Below are positions 27,426 through 37,883 of a stretch of 64,000 bases of DNA, one piece after another. The DNA is taken from contig NZ_FZPH01000019.1 in the NCBI RefSeq assembly GCF_900188485.1, forward strand, positions 62,001 through 126,000. The letters run 5' to 3'. Position 1 is the first letter of the stretch, and every line of letters begins with the position of its first letter. Source of the stretch: Asanoa hainanensis. Lineage in GTDB: Bacteria > Actinomycetota > Actinomycetes > Mycobacteriales > Micromonosporaceae. The notes beneath the pieces were generated by a model. The model did not search any database. It was given only the letters and a program-made list of their open reading frames with translations, and was not told the origin of the DNA. The translations under genes and the position numbers were made by a program.

Positions 27426-28106
27426 TCACATGGCGGCGGGGGTGGTCGTCGGCGGATCCGGGCGTTGCCAGTCCGTCGGGTCGACCGGGGGCGGGGGTGG
27501 GATCGGCGGCGCGCCGGTGGGGCCGGGGGGTAGCGACGGCGCGGGCCGGAAGTACTCGTTGGCCGGTGGGGAGATCAGCAGCAACGTGACGACAAAGTAG
27601 CCCACCACCTGAAGGAGCGAAAGGACCGCGCTGGTCCACGGCCACCAGCCCGGGTGGGCCTCGTTGAGGGCACCCAGCAACGTGTCGTCGCCGAACGAGT
27701 TGAGCCGCTGCACGAAGCCGAACACGGTGGCGAGGATGCCGCCGAGCAGACCGAGGCCGCACACCACGAAGGTCGCGACGCGAACCGCCCGCACGCCGCG
27801 CAGCAGGCCGACCACGAGCCCGGCCAGCAGCAGCGCCGAGACCACGCCGACGAAGGCCGCCGCGATCGGCACACCGCGCAGCAGTGTCGTGCCGCCGTTG
27901 ATGTCCTCCGCGGAAACGCCGGCGGCGGGGGCGAGGTCCTGGAACCGCTCGACGATGCCGGGCATCAGCACGAGACCGATGCCGCCGTAGAACACACCGC
28001 CGACCGCCATCACCACGAGGACACCGGCGGCGGCGCGCACCGTGCCCGGCGGCCGGCGCCGGTCGGTGACCGGCTGTTGCGGGAGAACTTGCGCTGGGTA
28101 CGACAC
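27426..28106 (-). CDS. Membrane protein with Pro-rich tail (paralogue of the next gene)
   Basis: From GTG 28106 the product has 226 residues. A short Pro/Arg-rich leader ends in RRPPGTVRAAAGVLVV, then four membrane segments run to about residue 175, followed by SPPANEYFRPAPSLPPGP and a Pro-rich tail. The neighbour at 28174 has the same plan (ARPPGTVRISSYLL, PASNEWFKPK), so the two are paralogues from an old duplication. The ribosome binding site (GGAG) and the bases just before GTG lie inside a strong RNA stem (28107-28154). Function is unknown. Confidence 0.72.
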   Translation of the reverse strand: MSYPAQVLPQQPVTDRRRPPGTVRAAAGVLVVMAVGGVFYGGIGLVLMPGIVERFQDLAPAAGVSAEDINGGTTLLRGVPIAAAFVGVVSALLLAGLVVGLLRGVRAVRVATFVVCGLGLLGGILATVFGFVQRLNSFGDDTLLGALNEAHPGWWPWTSAVLSLLQVVGYFVVTLLLISPPANEYFRPAPSLPPGPTGAPPIPPPPPVDPTDWQRPDPPTTTPAAM

Positions 28107-28154
28107 GGGGCCCTCCGGTAGATCCGTTGTAGACGAACCTACTCGGAAGGCCCC
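28107..28154 (-). promoter_or_regulatory. Hairpin that sequesters a ribosome binding site
   Basis: In the minus-strand RNA an 11-bp stem (28144-28154 with 28107-28117, one G-U pair) is extended by GUAG/CUAC after a one-base bulge, giving 15 pairs. The 3' arm holds the GGAG ribosome binding site and ends directly before the GTG codon at 28106. It follows the stop of the upstream paralogue by 19 bases. It may be a translational switch or a terminator that overlaps the next gene's leader. Confidence 0.6.
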
Positions 28155-28173
28155 GGTTGTGCGCTCTGTGGTG

Positions 28174-28926
28174 TCAGCGCGGCGGAGCCGGCGTCTCCGG
28201 CGGCTCCGAGCCCGGCACCGGCGGAGCCGGCGTCTCCGGCGGCTCCGAGCCCGGCACCGGCGGCGCTGGCGGCAGGGGCGGCTCACCGGCCTGCTGCGGG
28301 AACTGCGGTGTGGGGTAGCTCGATCCCGGCATCACCGGGTAACCGGGCGTCGGCGGCTCCCACGTCGCCGCCTTCGGCTTGAACCACTCGTTGGAGGCGG
28401 GCAGCGCCAACAGGATCAGCGCGACCAGCACCGCCAGGATCGGGATCACCTGGAGGACGACGTTGACCGGTCCGTACCAGTCGGGCAGCGCGGCATCCAG
28501 CTGTCGCTCGATCTCGGCCGGGTCCGGCCCGCCGTCGGTCGACGAGGCGCCACCGAAGCCGGACGCTCCGGCCAGCGAAAGGCCACCGCAACACAGCAGG
28601 TAGACGCCGCCGAGCACCCAGGTGATGATCCGCGCGACGTTCTTGCCCCGCAGGTTGAGGAAGCTCAACACCACGAGGCCGATGGCCACCAGCAGGGTGA
28701 GGACACCGATGACGATGATCCCGCCGACCACGAACGTGTCGACGCTTTCACCCATCTCGACGTCGGCGAAGGCGTCGCTGTAGACCTCGCGCACCGCGCC
28801 GATCGTGCTGAACGAGACGGCCATCGAGACCACCGCGATGGCGGCGGTCAGATAGAGGAGGTAGCTGGAAATCCGGACCGTGCCCGGCGGCCGGGCACGG
28901 TCCGAACCGGGGGCGAGCTCCGACAC
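28174..28926 (-). CDS. Membrane protein with Pro-rich repeat tail
   Basis: From GTG 28926 (GGAG seven bases upstream) the product has 250 residues. After RARPPGTVRISSYLL come four membrane segments (about residues 18-40, 65-88, 98-120 and 150-172), then PASNEWFKPKAATWEPPTPGYPV. A tail built on a 13-residue repeat (PPETPAPPVPGSE) ends the protein. It is a paralogue of the gene at 27426 and is probably cotranscribed with it. No family function is known to me. Confidence 0.75.
   Translation of the reverse strand: MSELAPGSDRARPPGTVRISSYLLYLTAAIAVVSMAVSFSTIGAVREVYSDAFADVEMGESVDTFVVGGIIVIGVLTLLVAIGLVVLSFLNLRGKNVARIITWVLGGVYLLCCGGLSLAGASGFGGASSTDGGPDPAEIERQLDAALPDWYGPVNVVLQVIPILAVLVALILLALPASNEWFKPKAATWEPPTPGYPVMPGSSYPTPQFPQQAGEPPLPPAPPVPGSEPPETPAPPVPGSEPPETPAPPR
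28181..28258 (-). repeat. 39-bp tandem repeat in the membrane-protein gene
   Basis: Two identical-looking 39-bp units (28181-28219 and 28220-28258) encode the 13-residue Pro/Glu-rich repeat at the C-terminus. Confidence 0.85.
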
Positions 28927-29010
28927 GGCACTCCTTCCTCGAAACATCACAATGAGTGAAGATCAAGGTACTAGTAGCGCGCCACTCTGTCGCCCCGAGA
29001 CAGCCATCGA

Positions 29011-31608
<2,598 letters not shown>

Positions 31609-31653
31609 GGGCTCCCCTGGTAGCTGGCGTCCACTAGACACGACACAACCAGA

Positions 31654-31674
31654 GTTGAGTCTATTCCGCTCAAC
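31654..31674 (-). promoter_or_regulatory. HAIR-like operator of clpB (HspR site)
   Basis: GTTGAGT (31654-31660), seven bases, GCTCAAC (31668-31674). This fits the HspR-associated inverted repeat CTTGAGT-N7-ACTCAAG with changes at the outer and inner positions. Confidence 0.75.
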
Positions 31675-31693
31675 CTCAGGGCTGTGATCTGCG

Positions 31694-32788
31694 TCACTCG
31701 TTGCCCACGAGCACCCTGATCCACTTCCGTTGGCCGAAGTCCTCGATGCCGAGCCAGCTGACCGCGTCGTGCGGGCAGAACAGCGTCCCCTCGGGCAACA
31801 TGCGCAGGGAGCAGCCGCCGATCGGCCAGTCCAGGCGCTGGAAGGCGTCGCCTGACACCAGGCCGACCCCCTGCGGGGTGGTGACGGCGAGACTGGCGTC
31901 CTCGAGGACGACAGCCGAGGTGAAGTCCCGCGGATGGCCCGTCGCGCCCATCGGCCGCCAGCCGTTGTCGTCGAAGTACCAGAGCGACGGCCACGAGATC
32001 AGGTCGGTCTGGCCGATCATCCAGGCGTACGTGCCGCTGCGGTCGACGGCGATCTGGACCGCGCCGACCTTGCCACTCGCGCCCGCGACCGGCACCTGAC
32101 GCCAGGTCGCACCCTGGTCGTTGGAGACCGAGGCGATCGGCCGGCCGTTGTCGTCGATGCCGACCGCGAAGAGCCAGTGCACCGCCGAAGCCACGGCACG
32201 GACGTTGGGCAAGTCCGGCTGCGCCTTGGTCGGCGACGGCTTGCCGTCCCCACCGAACCACACGACGCGCTGCTTCTCGTCAGCGTCGCAGCAGGCCTGG
32301 TATTCGCCGAACATCGGCCGGACCACGTCGTAGTCACCGGCCGCGTACTCGAACGTCCGTCCCCGGTCGAACGAGACGTAGTAGCCGTCCGGGTCCACCC
32401 AGAGCACCAACCGCGCGCGGTCCGCGTACAGCTGATGGTCCTTGCCCTCGGGATGCGGGTGGTAGACCTGGTGCCAGCTCCGCCCGCCGTCCTCGGTGCG
32501 CACCAGGGCCGCCGAGCAACTCTCCGCCACGCCGGGCGCGTCGCTGGTCGAGCCGCACCGGCCGAACAGCGCGTAGCCCAGCGCCTGGTCGACGAACTCG
32601 ACGCTCCGCAGCCGATAGCTCGGCGGCACCGGGATCGAGCCCCGGCGCGTCTCGAAGTCCACCACCTCGGCCGTCGGTGCCGGCGGGGCACTCGGCGGCG
32701 GTGGCGGCTTGCGCCGGATGTCACCGACCGAACACCCCGTCAGCAGCACGACTACGACCGCCGCCGCCGTCATGATCCGTCCGCGCAT
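31694..32788 (-). CDS. Lipoprotein with BNR-type beta-propeller
   Basis: The 364-residue protein begins with a lipoprotein signal (MTAAAVVVVLLTGCSVGD, lipobox LTGC). After a Pro-rich linker it has repeated Asp-box-like segments (VRTEDGGRSWHQVY, SFDRGRTFEYAAG, SVSNDQGATWRQVP) typical of sialidase/BNR or photosystem II stability-type propellers. It should be an outer-face lipoprotein that binds an unknown partner. ATG 32788 follows GGGGAGGTG. It lies between clpB and the antiporter genes and is divergent from the latter. Confidence 0.82.
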   Translation of the reverse strand: MRGRIMTAAAVVVVLLTGCSVGDIRRKPPPPPSAPPAPTAEVVDFETRRGSIPVPPSYRLRSVEFVDQALGYALFGRCGSTSDAPGVAESCSAALVRTEDGGRSWHQVYHPHPEGKDHQLYADRARLVLWVDPDGYYVSFDRGRTFEYAAGDYDVVRPMFGEYQACCDADEKQRVVWFGGDGKPSPTKAQPDLPNVRAVASAVHWLFAVGIDDNGRPIASVSNDQGATWRQVPVAGASGKVGAVQIAVDRSGTYAWMIGQTDLISWPSLWYFDDNGWRPMGATGHPRDFTSAVVLEDASLAVTTPQGVGLVSGDAFQRLDWPIGGCSLRMLPEGTLFCPHDAVSWLGIEDFGQRKWIRVLVGNE

Positions 32789-32846
32789 GACACCTCCCCG
32801 TACGGATACGAGTCTCGTGGGATGGGCATGGTTCCCGATCTTTGGA

Positions 32847-32852
32847 TAAGTT
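32847..32852 (+). promoter_or_regulatory. -10 box of a leaderless khtT-like gene
   Basis: TAAGTT ends six bases before the GTG at 32859. The overlapping GATAAG is an alternative. No ribosome binding site is present. Confidence 0.45.
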
Positions 32853-32858
32853 GCCACC

Positions 32859-33359
32859 GTGCGAGTACGGGTGGAACAGACGTCGTTACCCGGTATTGGT
32901 GTGCGGCACGACTTCGTCACGGAGGCGGGCCGCCGACTCGGTGTGGTGTCACACCGCGACGGGCGGCGGGCGCTCATCGTCTACGACCGCGACGATCCCG
33001 ACGCGCGGCTGGCCGCGATCCCGCTCACCGACGACGAGGCCGAGGCGCTCGCCGACCTGCTCGGCGCGTCGCTGATGCTGGGTCAGCTCGCCGGCCTGCG
33101 CGACCAGGCCGCCGGCCTGCTCACCGAGCAGATCGCCCTGCCCGCGAGCTCGCCGTTCGTCGGCCGCCCGCTCGGCGACACCCGGGCGCGCACCCGCACC
33201 AGCGCCTCGATCGTCGCGACGCTGCGCGCCGCGCAGGTCATCCCGTCGCCCGGCCCGGACTTCCGGTTCGAGAGCGGTGACGTGGTGGTCGCGGTCGGCA
33301 CCCGCAAGAGCCTCGACGCGCTGACCCGCATCCTCGCCGACAACGATCCCGACGGCTGA
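32859..33359 (+). CDS. TrkA-C domain regulatory subunit of a K+/H+ antiporter (KhtT-like)
   Basis: The 166-residue cytoplasmic protein has an N-terminal domain with LPGIGVRHDFVTEAGRRLGVVSHRDG, as in KhtT, and a C-terminal RCK_C/TrkA-C domain (about residues 90-160, SPFVGRPLGDTRARTRTSASIVATLR and ESGDVVVAVGTRKSLDAL). In Bacillus KhtT gates the KhtU antiporter, and its RCK domain can bind cyclic di-AMP. The antiporter gene starts seven bases downstream, so the two form a KhtTU-like operon that exports potassium for pH and ion balance. Confidence 0.86.
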   Translation: MRVRVEQTSLPGIGVRHDFVTEAGRRLGVVSHRDGRRALIVYDRDDPDARLAAIPLTDDEAEALADLLGASLMLGQLAGLRDQAAGLLTEQIALPASSPFVGRPLGDTRARTRTSASIVATLRAAQVIPSPGPDFRFESGDVVVAVGTRKSLDALTRILADNDPDG

Positions 33360-33366
33360 ACCGGCG

Positions 33367-34620
33367 ATGCACCAGAGCACGACGGTCCTGCTGATCGAGG
33401 TCGGGGCGCTGATGTTCCTCCTCGGCCTGCTCGGGCGGCTCAGCCGCCGCTTCGGCATTTCGCCGATCCCGCTCTACCTCCTCGCCGGCCTGGCCTTCGG
33501 CCACGGTGGGCTGCTGCCGCTCAACGCGAGCGAGGAGTTCTTCTCGGTCGGCGCCGAGATCGGCGTGATCCTCCTGCTGGTGCTGCTCGGCCTGGAGTAC
33601 TCGGCCGACGAGCTCGTCGGCAACCTGCGCGCCGCCGCACCGGTCGGCCTGCTGGACGCGGTGCTCAACGCGCTGCCCGGCGCGGCCTTCGCGCTGATCC
33701 TCGGCTGGGGCTGGGTCGCCGCCGTGGTGCTCGCCGGCGTCACCTGGGTGACCTCGTCGGGCGTGGTGGCCAAGGTGCTCGCGGACCTGGGCCGGCTCGG
33801 CAACCGGGAGACCCCGGTCGTGCTCTCGGTCCTGGTGATGGAAGACCTGGCGATGGCGCTCTACCTGCCGTTGCTGACCGCGCTGCTGGCCGGCACCGGG
33901 CTGCTCGGCGGCGGCATCGCGCTCGGCATCGCGGTGCTCGCCGTCACGGTCGTGCTGGTCGTCGCGATCCGGTTCGGCGGCTGGATCTCCAAGGCCATCT
34001 CCGCGCGCGACCCCGAGGCGCTGCTGCTCGGCATCTTCGGCCTCACCCTGCTGGTCGCCGGCGTGGCCGCGCAGCTGAAGGTGTCCGCCGCCGTGGGCGC
34101 GTTCCTCGTCGGCATCGCGGTCTCCGGCCCGGTCGCCCACCACGCCACCAGGCTGCTCTCCCCGTTGCGGGACATCTTCGCCGCGGTGTTCTTCCTGTTC
34201 TTCGGGCTGACCACCGACCCGGCCCACCTGCCGCCCGTCCTGTTGCCGGCGATCGGGCTCGCGATCGCCACCATCGCGACCAAGATCCTCACCGGGTACG
34301 TCGCCGCCCGGCGCGCCGGCATCGCGGTGCGCGGTCGGTGGCGGGCCGGCCTCGCGCTGACCCCGCGCGGCGAGTTCTCGATCGTCATCGCCGGGCTCGC
34401 GGTGGCCACGCCGGGCATCAACCCGGAGCTGGGCGCGCTCGCCACGGCGTACGTTCTGATCACCGTCGTGGTCGGCCCGATCATCGCGCGGCTGCCGGAC
34501 TTCGAGTGGTTCAAGGCGCTACTGCGACCCCGGCCGACGGTCGTCGCGGCGGTGCCCGTCCAGGCGACCGAGGCGCAAGGAGCCCTAACTCAACACACAC
34601 CGGACGCTACTGGCCAGTAA
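33367..34620 (+). CDS. CPA2-family K+(cation)/H+ antiporter (KhtU-like)
   Basis: The 417-residue protein has twelve or so membrane helices in the CPA2 pattern: GLLGRLSRRFGISPIPLYLLAGLAFG, GVILLLVLLGLEYS, TWVTSSGVVAKVLADLGRLGNRE with the conserved ion-site region, LVMEDLAMALYL and LTPRGEFSIVIAGLA. There is no C-terminal TrkA domain; that part is supplied by the upstream KhtT-like subunit. It exchanges K+ (or Na+) for protons. The last codons and the stop lie in a GCTAC-N6-GTAAC palindrome. Confidence 0.92.
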   Translation: MHQSTTVLLIEVGALMFLLGLLGRLSRRFGISPIPLYLLAGLAFGHGGLLPLNASEEFFSVGAEIGVILLLVLLGLEYSADELVGNLRAAAPVGLLDAVLNALPGAAFALILGWGWVAAVVLAGVTWVTSSGVVAKVLADLGRLGNRETPVVLSVLVMEDLAMALYLPLLTALLAGTGLLGGGIALGIAVLAVTVVLVVAIRFGGWISKAISARDPEALLLGIFGLTLLVAGVAAQLKVSAAVGAFLVGIAVSGPVAHHATRLLSPLRDIFAAVFFLFFGLTTDPAHLPPVLLPAIGLAIATIATKILTGYVAARRAGIAVRGRWRAGLALTPRGEFSIVIAGLAVATPGINPELGALATAYVLITVVVGPIIARLPDFEWFKALLRPRPTVVAAVPVQATEAQGALTQHTPDATGQ

Positions 34621-34621
34621 C
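34606..34621. promoter_or_regulatory. GTTAC-N6-GTAAC-like palindrome at the end of the antiporter gene
   Basis: GCTAC-TGGCCA-GTAAC is one base from the perfect palindrome and matches the operators found at 6811, 6876 and 60863. It covers the stop codon of the antiporter and lies 128 bases before the next gene. Confidence 0.4.
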
Positions 34622-34749
34622 TCAGCGCTCACAGCCGATCGTGCCCGGGTCTTAACCTTTGACCCCTTCCCCCGGTTCGCGCCAAGCGCTAGCGTGACGC
34701 CGCAGATGGGTCTGTTAGCGGAAGATCGACCATTGGGCGAGATCGACGC

Positions 34750-35205
34750 ATGACCATGCGGAGCGAGGTGTCCGTGAGCGTGCAGTCGACGTCGTTCAGC
34801 GGCTTCACCAATCCCGTTGATCCAACACCGGCGGAGTTGCGAGCCTGGGCCTACCAACCGGACACTGTCCCGTTGCAGTCCATGCCCCCCGACTGGGATC
34901 TGTTGGTCTCGGGCGACCATCTCGTCACCACGCTGTTCGAGCTGGCGATGGACCGGTCGTGTCCGGCCCGCAGGTTCGCGCTGCACTGCCTCTACATCTA
35001 CGCGGCCGACGGCATCCGCACGAAGTTCCGCGCCCACCCGAAGCGGCGGCTGCGCAAGCTCGTGCAGCAGGCCGAGACGCTGGGCGACGACCAGATGCGC
35101 ACCTGGGCGCACAACAGCCGGGTGCTGCTGGCCAAGCCCGAGCTCTTCGACTACCGCGACTGGTGCGAGGGCGGCCTGGTCCGCTCCGGCCGGCGGCTTT
35201 CCTAG
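34750..35205 (+). CDS. Conserved actinobacterial hypothetical protein
   Basis: The 151-residue soluble protein has a proline-marked N-terminal stretch (NPVDPTPAELRAWAYQPDTVPLQSMPPDWDLLV). A helical core follows with several Cys and Trp (FELAMDRSCPARRFALHCLYIYAADGIRTKF, HPKRRLRKLVQQAE, WAHNSRVLLAKPELFDYRDWCEGG). I know similar proteins only as uncharacterised actinobacterial genes. ATG 34750 and GTG codons at 34768 and 34774 are all possible starts; none has a perfect ribosome binding site. Its stop overlaps that of the alpha/beta hydrolase by four bases. Confidence 0.7.
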   Translation: MTMRSEVSVSVQSTSFSGFTNPVDPTPAELRAWAYQPDTVPLQSMPPDWDLLVSGDHLVTTLFELAMDRSCPARRFALHCLYIYAADGIRTKFRAHPKRRLRKLVQQAETLGDDQMRTWAHNSRVLLAKPELFDYRDWCEGGLVRSGRRLS

Positions 35206-36059
35206 CTTCGGACCCGGGCGGCGTTGCGGATGATCTCCGCGAGCGCCGCTGGCTGTTCCTCGGCGATCCAGTAGCCGGTTTCCGGTACGACTTCGGCCCG
35301 TCCGTCGGTGGCGATCTCGGCGACCATCTCGCGCAGCCCGGCCTCGGTCGCGGCCGGCGCGGCACCCACCGCGGTCACCGGCATGGTCAACCGGCCGTCC
35401 TCGGCCAACGCGGCCAGGTTGAGCTGGCGGTCCAGGGCGAGCGAGCGGTACATCTCCAGCGCCGCCCGCAGCGCGCCGGGTGCGCTGTAGGCCTCCGCGT
35501 AGCGGTCCACCTCGGCTGCGTCGATCGCGCCCGCGTCGAAGATCCGAGACCGGATGACGAAGTCGATGTACGCCCGCTCCCGCCCGCCGATCAACAGGTG
35601 GGCGACATCGGCGTTGGCGTGGAAGGCGATCTGCCAGCTGCGCGGGTTGGTCATCTGGTGGTCGAGCTGCGAGGTGCCGGGCGGTGCCGCCTCGACGAGC
35701 AGCAGGGCGGCGGTCGCGTCGCGGTGGCTCAGCGCGTACGCGAACCCGACGTAACCGCCCAGGTCGTGGCCGCACACCGTGGCGGGGGCGGCGGTGCCGA
35801 ACTCCGCCCGGGCGATGGCCCGCACGTCACCCGCCAGGCTGTGCTTGTCGTAGCCGCCGGCCGGGCCGGGCGAGCCACCGAGCCCACGCAGGTCGGGCAT
35901 GACGATCCGGAACTCACCGGCCAGCAGCTCGGCCACCCGCGACCAGGCCCGCCAGGTCTGCGGAAAGCCGTGCAGCAGGATCAGCGGCGGGCCCGTGCCG
36001 ACCACCGCGTAGTGGTGCACGGCGTCGTTGGCCGCCAGCCGGCGGTGTTGAATGTCCAA
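35202..36059 (-). CDS. Alpha/beta hydrolase, epoxide hydrolase-like
   Basis: The 285-residue protein has the oxyanion segment LLHGFPQTWRAW and the nucleophile elbow GHDLGG, where Asp replaces the usual Ser. An Asp nucleophile is typical of epoxide hydrolases and haloalkane dehalogenases; the HGFPQ segment favours the epoxide hydrolase side. An acid and a histidine are expected later in the chain but the C-terminus is diverged. The start is the unusual TTG at 36059, with CGAGGA a few bases upstream; no ATG or GTG fits the family start. Its promoter region holds the hairpin that ends the hspR operon. Confidence 0.82.
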   Translation of the reverse strand: MDIQHRRLAANDAVHHYAVVGTGPPLILLHGFPQTWRAWSRVAELLAGEFRIVMPDLRGLGGSPGPAGGYDKHSLAGDVRAIARAEFGTAAPATVCGHDLGGYVGFAYALSHRDATAALLLVEAAPPGTSQLDHQMTNPRSWQIAFHANADVAHLLIGGRERAYIDFVIRSRIFDAGAIDAAEVDRYAEAYSAPGALRAALEMYRSLALDRQLNLAALAEDGRLTMPVTAVGAAPAATEAGLREMVAEIATDGRAEVVPETGYWIAEEQPAALAEIIRNAARVRS

Positions 36060-36078
36060 TCCTCGAACCCCCCGGGCG

Positions 36079-36115
36079 AAGAAGGCCGGGACCCCCCGTG
36101 GATCCCGGCCTTCTT
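36079..36115 (-). terminator. Strong hairpin after the hspR operon
   Basis: Perfect 13-base arms (AAGAAGGCCGGGA at 36079-36091 and its complement at 36103-36115) flank an 11-base loop. It is 45 bases past the hspR stop and just upstream of the alpha/beta hydrolase start, both on the minus strand. There is no long U-tract. Confidence 0.7.
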
Positions 36116-36160
36116 TGTCCGATATGGTGAGGTTAGTCCTTCGTCGACTCTGACGGGCGC

Positions 36161-36640
36161 TTATCGCGTCGGCGGGTCGGTCGGTCGGCGTGGCCGCCAG
36201 ACCACCAGCGCGGTCGACGTGCGGGCGGTCGGCACCAGGTCACCGCGCGGGTAAGGGCCCATCGACTCCAGCTCGGCGATCCGCCGATAGGCCGCGCTCA
36301 GCGCCGCCTCCAGCTCGGCGATCTGCTCACGCAGGTCGCCGGCCGTCTGCTCCAGGCTGATGATCCGCCGGATGCCCTCCAGGTTGATGCCCTCGTCCTG
36401 GCTCAGCCGCTGCACCTCGCGGAGCAACTCGACGTCGCGGGTGCTGTAGCGCCGCCCGCCGCCGGCCGCCCGGCCCGGCTGCACCAGCCCGAGCCGGTCG
36501 TACTGCCGGAGGGTCTGCGGATGCATGCCGGCCATCCGGGCCGCCACCGAGATGATCAGGACCTTGGCGTCGGAGGTCGTCTCGATCGTGACCGAGATTT
36601 CCTGCTCTTCGTAGGGCTGCACTGGCTCGTAGGGCTGCAT
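36161..36640 (-). CDS. hspR: Heat-shock repressor HspR (MerR family)
   Basis: The 159-residue regulator has an N-terminal extension (MQPYEPVQPYEEQEI). The MerR DNA-binding domain follows (ISVAARMAGMHPQTLRQYDRLGLVQPGRAAGGGRRYSTRDVELLREVQRLSQDEGINLEGIRRII), then a helical C-terminus. HspR binds HAIR repeats and represses dnaK and clpB operons, with DnaK as co-repressor in Streptomyces. It is the last gene of dnaK-grpE-dnaJ-hspR, seven bases after dnaJ, with GGAGGT before its ATG. Confidence 0.95.
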   Translation of the reverse strand: MQPYEPVQPYEEQEISVTIETTSDAKVLIISVAARMAGMHPQTLRQYDRLGLVQPGRAAGGGRRYSTRDVELLREVQRLSQDEGINLEGIRRIISLEQTAGDLREQIAELEAALSAAYRRIAELESMGPYPRGDLVPTARTSTALVVWRPRRPTDPPTR

Positions 36641-36647
36641 GGGGTGG

Positions 36648-37844
36648 TCACCTCCGCCACAACGTGTCGCGACCCGCGTCCGGCGACAGCACGGCGAACT
36701 TCTCCAGCGCCTCGCGGGCCTCGTCGGTCAGCGCCGTCGGCACGGCCACCTCGATGGTGACGAGGAGGTCGCCGGCCTGTCCGTCACGCTTGGTCACGCC
36801 CTTGCCCCGGGCGCGCAGGACGCGGCCGCTCGGTGTGCCCGGCGGCACCCGCAGCGTCACGTAACCGTCCATCGTCGGGACCCGCAGGTCGGTGCCGAAC
36901 ACCGCTTCCGGGTACGTGATCGGCGCCGTGATCGTCAGATCGTTGCCCGATCGGCCGAACATGTCGTCGGCCCGCACCCGGACCAGCACGTAGAGGTCAC
37001 CGGGCGGACCGCCGCGGTCGCCCGCCTCGCCCCGGCCGGCCAGCCGGATGCGCTGCCCGTCGGAGACGCCGGCCGGGAACCGCACGTTGAGCGTGCGGGC
37101 CTTGGTGACGCCGCCGGTGCCCCGGCACTCCGGGCACTTCTCGTCGACGATGGTGCCGACGCCCTGGCACTCGCGGCACGGCTCCGAGAAGCTGAACGAG
37201 CCCTGGTTGCGGGTGATCAGCCCGGAGCCCTGACACTGCGGACAGGTGCGTGGCTGGGTGCCCGGCTTGGCGCCGTTGCCGTGGCAGGTGTCGCAGACAC
37301 CCGGCGCCCGCAACGTCAGCGGCAGCGTGACACCGCGGACCGCGTCGCCGAAGTCGAGGGTGACCTCGGCCTCCACGTCGCGACCCCGGGCCGGACCACG
37401 CGGCTGCTGTGGCTGCCCGCGCCCGCCGCCCGAGAAGATCGAGCCGAACAGGTCGGAGAAGCCGGCACCGCCGAAGCGCCCGTCGCGACCGGTGCCCGTG
37501 GTGGGTCCACCGCCACCGGCGCCGCCGAAGCCGAACAGGTCCGAGGGGTCGAAGCCGCCCGGGCCGGACCCGCCACCGGTGCGAGCACCTCGACGGAACG
37601 CGCCCGCACCGAAGAGCGAGCGCATCTCGTCGTACTCCTTGCGCCGACCGGTGTCGGACAGCACGTCGTACGCCTCGGAGACGGCCTTGAACCGGTCCTC
37701 GGCCTCGCTGTTGCCCGGGTTGTGGTCGGGGTGCAGCTCCCGCGCGAGTTTGCGGTAGCTGCGCTTGATCTCGTCGGAGGAGGCGGACTTCGGAACGCCT
37801 AGGACCGCGTAGAAGTCCTTCTCCAGCCAGTCCTTGGAGCCCAT
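36648..37844 (-). CDS. dnaJ: Chaperone DnaJ
   Basis: The 398-residue co-chaperone has the J domain with HPD at residues 38-40 and a Gly/Phe-rich stretch. Four CxxCxGxG zinc motifs follow (CDTCHGNG, CPQCQGSG, CRECQGVG, CPECRGTG), then the two client-binding barrels. It delivers substrates to DnaK and stimulates its ATPase. GGGAGG stands before the ATG. It is the third gene of the operon; the gap to grpE is 39 bases. Confidence 0.97.
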   Translation of the reverse strand: MGSKDWLEKDFYAVLGVPKSASSDEIKRSYRKLARELHPDHNPGNSEAEDRFKAVSEAYDVLSDTGRRKEYDEMRSLFGAGAFRRGARTGGGSGPGGFDPSDLFGFGGAGGGGPTTGTGRDGRFGGAGFSDLFGSIFSGGGRGQPQQPRGPARGRDVEAEVTLDFGDAVRGVTLPLTLRAPGVCDTCHGNGAKPGTQPRTCPQCQGSGLITRNQGSFSFSEPCRECQGVGTIVDEKCPECRGTGGVTKARTLNVRFPAGVSDGQRIRLAGRGEAGDRGGPPGDLYVLVRVRADDMFGRSGNDLTITAPITYPEAVFGTDLRVPTMDGYVTLRVPPGTPSGRVLRARGKGVTKRDGQAGDLLVTIEVAVPTALTDEAREALEKFAVLSPDAGRDTLWRR

Positions 37845-37883
37845 CTCAGCCCGCCTCCCTTCCGAGGAGCCGTAGGTTGACCG

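Noticed and set aside
28144-28154. Simple terminator of the 28174 gene
   Set aside because: The stem is strong, but it has no U-tract and its 3' arm contains the ribosome binding site of the next gene, so I list it as a regulatory hairpin and keep the terminator as an alternative.
34659-34695. Promoter TTGACC with TAGCGT upstream of the 151-residue gene
   Set aside because: The boxes are about 25 bp apart, too far for a standard promoter.
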